Shown here: piece after piece, positions 60,766-64,000 of the stretch
Position numbering within the stretch: the stretch's first letter is position 1
Layout of the letters: each line of letters opens with the position of its first letter
NCBI RefSeq assembly: GCF_013393185.1
Contig: NZ_QJQX01000051.1
Coordinates: forward strand, 124,001 to 188,000
Source of the DNA: Sphingobium lactosutens
GTDB lineage: Bacteria; Pseudomonadota; Alphaproteobacteria; Sphingomonadales; Sphingomonadaceae
Direction of reading: 5' to 3'
DNA length: 64,000 nucleotides
Translations under genes and position numbers: made by a program
The notes under the pieces: model-generated
Databases searched by the model: none
What the model was told of the DNA's origin: nothing
What the model saw: only the letters and a program-made list of their open reading frames with translations

Positions 60766-63284
60766 GCGGGCTTGGCTGGCGCGCGGGCTGGCGCATCGCC
60801 CGGCGCGACCTGCATCTGGGCTTTCGCGGGCTGCGGCTGCTCTTCCTCTGCCTGTTCCTCGGCGTTGCCGCGCTGGCGGCGATCGGCAGCCTGACCGCCG
60901 CCATCACCCAGGAACTGAGCGACCGGGGCCGCGTCATCCTGGGCGGCGACATAGAAATCGGCATGACCCAGCGCGAGGCGAATGTCGGCAACAAGGACCT
61001 GTTCCGGCAGCTCGGCACGCTCAGCGAGACGATCCGCATGCGGGCCATGGCGCAGCGTATCGGGCAGGGCAGGGGCGACGCCCCGCCTGCCGTGCTGACC
61101 GAACTCAAGGGCGTGGATGATCTCTACCCGCTCTATGGCGCGCTCACCCTGCGCAACGGCGCATATCGTCCGATGGATGCGGATCATATCGTGGTCGGCG
61201 AGGCGCTGGCCGAGCGGCTGGAGGTCCGACGTGGCGAGCGGCTGCGCTATGGCGAGGCGACCTTTACTATCAGCGACATCATCGCGGAGGAACCCGATCG
61301 GCTGGGCGAGGGCTTCACGCTCGGCCCGGTCGCGATCGTGTCGATGGACGGACTGCGCCGTACTGGCCTCATTCAGCCGGGCAGTCTCTATTCGGCCAAA
61401 TATCGTATCCGCCTCCATCCTCGTTTCGATGCGGCGACCGTGCGCAACGACCTGGAGAAGGCGCGCGCCCGTGATGGCTGGACTTTCAAGGACAAGGATC
61501 GGGCCGCGCCCGGCGCAAATCGCTTCATCGAGCGAATGGGGCAATTCCTGTCGCTGATCGGTCTTGCCGCGCTGGTGATCGCCGGCATCGGCGTCAGCAA
61601 TGGCGTGGCCTCCTATCTCGCCGGCAAGCGCGGCGGCATAGCGACATTGAAGGTGCTGGGCGCGACCTCCACCGACATCGCCCGCATCTACCGGATGCAG
61701 GTTGGCGCTGTCGCGCTGCTGGGCATCGCGGCCGGCCTGATCGTCGGCGCGGCCCTGCCTTCACTGGTGGTGGCGCTGGCGGGCGACGTGCTGCCGGTCA
61801 GCCCCGGCTTCCGCCTCCACCCCATCCCCCTGCTGGCGAGCGCCGCCTATGGCTTGTTGATCGCTTTCCTCTTCACCTTCCCGCCACTCGCCAGAGCGCG
61901 CACCCAGCCCGCCGCCGCCATTTTCCGCGGCGCGATCGAAAGCCGGAGCGGCCTTGACCGGCGGAGTCTTGCCGCGATGGGCGGGGCGGGGGCATTGCTG
62001 ATCACATTGGCGCTCGGCACCGCGCGCGAACCGCTGTTCTCTGCCGCCGTCCTGGGCGCGGTCGCCGCCGTGCTGCTGCTGTTACTTGCCCTCGGCCTGC
62101 TCGTCAGCCGGCTCGCGCGCCGCCTTCCTCGGCCGCGCCGCCCGCTCCTCCGCCTTGCGCTCGCCAATCTGCACCGGCCCGGCGCGCAGACCGCCGCGCT
62201 GATCGTGGCACTGGGCCTTGCCCTGACGCTCTTCGTCACGCTGGCGGGGATCGAAACCAGCCTGAACGCGGAAATCCGCACCGTCGTCCCGCAAAAGGCG
62301 CCCGCCCAGATCGTGCTCGACATTCCCGCGCCGCAGCAGGCCCGCTTCCGCCAGATCGTCACGCGCCAGGCGCCGGAGGCACAACTCAACATCGTGCCCG
62401 TCCTGCGCGGCACCATCACCGCCTATGGTGCGCAGCGCGTCGCCGATCTCCAGCAACTGCCCGAAGGCGCCTGGTTCCTGCGCGGTGAACGCGGCGTCAC
62501 CTACAGCGCCACCCTGCCCGAAGGCAGCGATCTGGTCGCGGGCAAATGGTGGGCGAAAGACTATAAGGGGCCGCCGCTCGTCTCGCTTGACGCCGCAGCG
62601 GCCAAAACGCTGAACATCGGCGTCGGCGATACGCTGACCATTTCCATCTTGGGGCGCGAGATCAAGGCGCGCATCGCCTCCCTGCGCAAGGTCAATTGGG
62701 ATACGATGGGCTTCAACTATGTGCTGGTCTTTACCCCCGCGACGCTGGAGGCCGCACCGCACAGCGTCGCCGCCACCATCACCATGGACCCGCGCCACGA
62801 CAGCGCCATGACCCGCGCCCTGCTAGCCGCCTTCCCCGGCGTGTCCGTGATCGCGGTGGGCGAGGTGATCGATCAGGTCGGCGCGATCCTGACCCAGATG
62901 TCGCGCGCGATCCTTGTCGCCGCCTCGGTCGCGATCCTCGCCGGCATCGCCGTGCTGGTCGGCGCGATCGCGGCCGCGCGTCAGTCGCGCAGCTATGACA
63001 GCGTCATCCTCAAGACGCTGGGTGCGACACGGGCGCAACTGCTGGGCGGGCAGGCGCTCGAATATGGCCTGCTCGCCGCCATTCTCGCGCTCGTCGCGCT
63101 GGCGCTCGGCAGCGCGGCGGCATGGTTCGTGATTGTGGAGGTGTTCGATTTCAGCTGGACGCCCGACTGGCCGATCGTGCTGGCGACGCTGGCGGGCGGG
63201 GCGCTGCTGACGCTCGGCATCGGCCTTGCCGGATCGATCCCGCTGCTTTCCGTCCGTCCGGCCCGCGCCTTGCGGCAGGTCTGA
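60762..63284 (+). CDS. FtsX-like ABC permease (YbbP-like)
   Basis: An 840-residue permease with a GTG start at 60762 overlapping the ATPase stop. It has an N-terminal helix (LRLLFLCLFLGVAALAAIGSL) and a MacB-type periplasmic domain (about 50-255). Two FtsX blocks follow: about 265-400 with GIGVSNGVASYLAGKRGGIATLKVLGA, and about 715-840 with LVGAIAAARQSRSYDSVILKTLGA. Extra helices and a second periplasmic domain lie between. This ten-helix duplication is typical of YbbP. It would work with the preceding ATPase to move a hydrophobic substrate out of the inner membrane. Confidence 0.93.
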   Translation: MSGLGWRAGWRIARRDLHLGFRGLRLLFLCLFLGVAALAAIGSLTAAITQELSDRGRVILGGDIEIGMTQREANVGNKDLFRQLGTLSETIRMRAMAQRIGQGRGDAPPAVLTELKGVDDLYPLYGALTLRNGAYRPMDADHIVVGEALAERLEVRRGERLRYGEATFTISDIIAEEPDRLGEGFTLGPVAIVSMDGLRRTGLIQPGSLYSAKYRIRLHPRFDAATVRNDLEKARARDGWTFKDKDRAAPGANRFIERMGQFLSLIGLAALVIAGIGVSNGVASYLAGKRGGIATLKVLGATSTDIARIYRMQVGAVALLGIAAGLIVGAALPSLVVALAGDVLPVSPGFRLHPIPLLASAAYGLLIAFLFTFPPLARARTQPAAAIFRGAIESRSGLDRRSLAAMGGAGALLITLALGTAREPLFSAAVLGAVAAVLLLLLALGLLVSRLARRLPRPRRPLLRLALANLHRPGAQTAALIVALGLALTLFVTLAGIETSLNAEIRTVVPQKAPAQIVLDIPAPQQARFRQIVTRQAPEAQLNIVPVLRGTITAYGAQRVADLQQLPEGAWFLRGERGVTYSATLPEGSDLVAGKWWAKDYKGPPLVSLDAAAAKTLNIGVGDTLTISILGREIKARIASLRKVNWDTMGFNYVLVFTPATLEAAPHSVAATITMDPRHDSAMTRALLAAFPGVSVIAVGEVIDQVGAILTQMSRAILVAASVAILAGIAVLVGAIAAARQSRSYDSVILKTLGATRAQLLGGQALEYGLLAAILALVALALGSAAAWFVIVEVFDFSWTPDWPIVLATLAGGALLTLGIGLAGSIPLLSVRPARALRQV

Positions 63285-63363
63285 CGGTCCGCTCCGTCGC
63301 AAACGGCGCATCGTGCCGGGCGTGACGGCTTATCCTGCGGCCAGATCGACAGGAAAGGCCGTC

Positions 63364-64000
63364 ATGACCAACCAGACACTGACCCGCAGCTTCATCGACC
63401 TGCGCGCCTGGGCCAAAGGCGCGACCGTGGTGACGGGCGAAGGCGATCCCTTCCTCGCCGCCCGCGCGCAGTTGCCGCTGGCGGATGGTCCCATCAGCGC
63501 CGGCCTCATCGCCCTGCCGCAGGGCACGGGCATGGTCGCGGCGATGCCCGTCGACGAATTTATCATCGTGGAATCCGGCGCGGTCCGCATCGCGCAGGGC
63601 GATCGCGATCTCACGCTTGTGGAAGGCGACAGCGTCGTCCTGCGCGGCGGCGCGGCTTTTGCCTGGACCGCCGATGCGGACAGCCGCCTCCTCTTCATGC
63701 GCCGCACCGGCGGCCCTGCCGGGGACGGCGCAATCATCCCGGTCGACGCCAATGCCCCGCTCGCGCCTTCGGGCGCGCCGCTCGCAGAACTGCTGGTCGG
63801 CCCGACGCCCCAGTGCCGCAACAATAGCGACTGGAAGTCGGACGATGGCGAGTTCATGGCCGGCACCTGGGATTCGACCCCCTATCACCGCCGCGCCATG
63901 CGCTATGGCCATTTTGAATTGATGTATCTGCTCGACGGCAGCGTGACCTTCGTCGACGAAGCCGGCGTCGAAGGCACTTTCTCGAAAGGCGACATCTTTC
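63364..64000 (+). CDS. Cupin-domain protein, partial (runs off right edge)
   Basis: The first 212 codons of a double-cupin protein. The first cupin (about 50-115) shows PVDEFIIVESGAVRIAQGDR and LVEGDSVVLRGGAAFAWTA. The second starts near 165 (GTWDSTPYHRRAMRYGHFEL) and reaches LLDGSVTFVDEAG and FSKGDIF at the window end. This fits the DUF861/ethanolamine-utilisation-like cupins of unknown small-molecule function. It starts 79 bases after the permease gene on the same strand. Metal ligands of the second domain are only partly visible. Confidence 0.8.
   Translation, partial: MTNQTLTRSFIDLRAWAKGATVVTGEGDPFLAARAQLPLADGPISAGLIALPQGTGMVAAMPVDEFIIVESGAVRIAQGDRDLTLVEGDSVVLRGGAAFAWTADADSRLLFMRRTGGPAGDGAIIPVDANAPLAPSGAPLAELLVGPTPQCRNNSDWKSDDGEFMAGTWDSTPYHRRAMRYGHFELMYLLDGSVTFVDEAGVEGTFSKGDIF

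Noticed and set aside
1..64000. CRISPR array, tRNA or rRNA genes
   Set aside because: No regularly spaced identical repeats with unique spacers, and no tRNA or rRNA signatures, were recognised by reading; a covariance-model scan was not possible.

Overview
The window is high-GC DNA whose gene content points to a Sphingomonadaceae bacterium (Sphingobium, Sphingomonas or Novosphingobium type). The grounds are three large TonB-dependent receptors, an Oar-like receptor, sphingomonad-style catabolic operons, a PhaB remnant, and a RepA/ParA/ParB module. That module (parA-parB-repA at 56413-52840, with a 22-bp-period iteron-like array beside it) suggests a megaplasmid or chromid rather than the main chromosome. 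This assignment is inference from gene content; no rRNA, tRNA, IS element, phage or CRISPR was seen.

Left part (1-8523, minus strand): one tight operon encodes an amidohydrolase, FAD aromatic hydroxylase, GlcG/HbpS-like protein, VOC extradiol-type dioxygenase, FAH-family hydrolase, TonB receptor and an alpha/beta hydrolase that runs off the left edge. A LysR regulator sits upstream. It looks like an uptake plus ring-hydroxylation and ring-cleavage pathway for an unknown aromatic substrate. Divergent from it is an Oar-like receptor (8671-11619). Then come an LplT-PlsC-acyl-ACP synthetase fusion (11766-15161), a DUF2339 membrane protein and a divergent TetR regulator with two operator copies. 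Next is a minus-strand accessory run (18875-26303): YoaK-like membrane protein, alginate-export-type porin, DoxX, secreted VOC protein, Tat-type amidohydrolase, XapX, chloroperoxidase-like hydrolase and isochorismatase-like hydrolase.

26610-35300: a TerC-type membrane protein, then a carboxylate uptake locus (solute-binding protein, porin, CitMHS transporter, AbrB-type membrane protein) divergent from a TctD/TctE-like two-component system. 35335-39413 is a compact metal-related cassette: a ModE-like DNA-binding protein, an MbnH/MauG-like di-heme enzyme, a small secreted protein and a TonB receptor, with a Mo-box-like palindrome in the shared promoter.

39647-46332: a probable beta-helix lipoprotein and a 1725-residue protein with three glycosyltransferase modules and four C-terminal beta-rich repeats. 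46333-52839 is a recombination scar: a membrane-protein scrap, an ATPase, a truncated phaB fused head-to-head to a truncated parA, a parB with several lesions, a DUF1612-type plasmid protein, iteron-like motifs and alphaproteobacterial palindromes. The intact repA, parB and parA follow. The right end (56875-64000) carries a carboxylesterase, a Gfo/Idh/MocA oxidoreductase, a TesA-like arylesterase divergent from a YbbA/YbbP-like ABC system with overlapping start codons, and a partial cupin protein.
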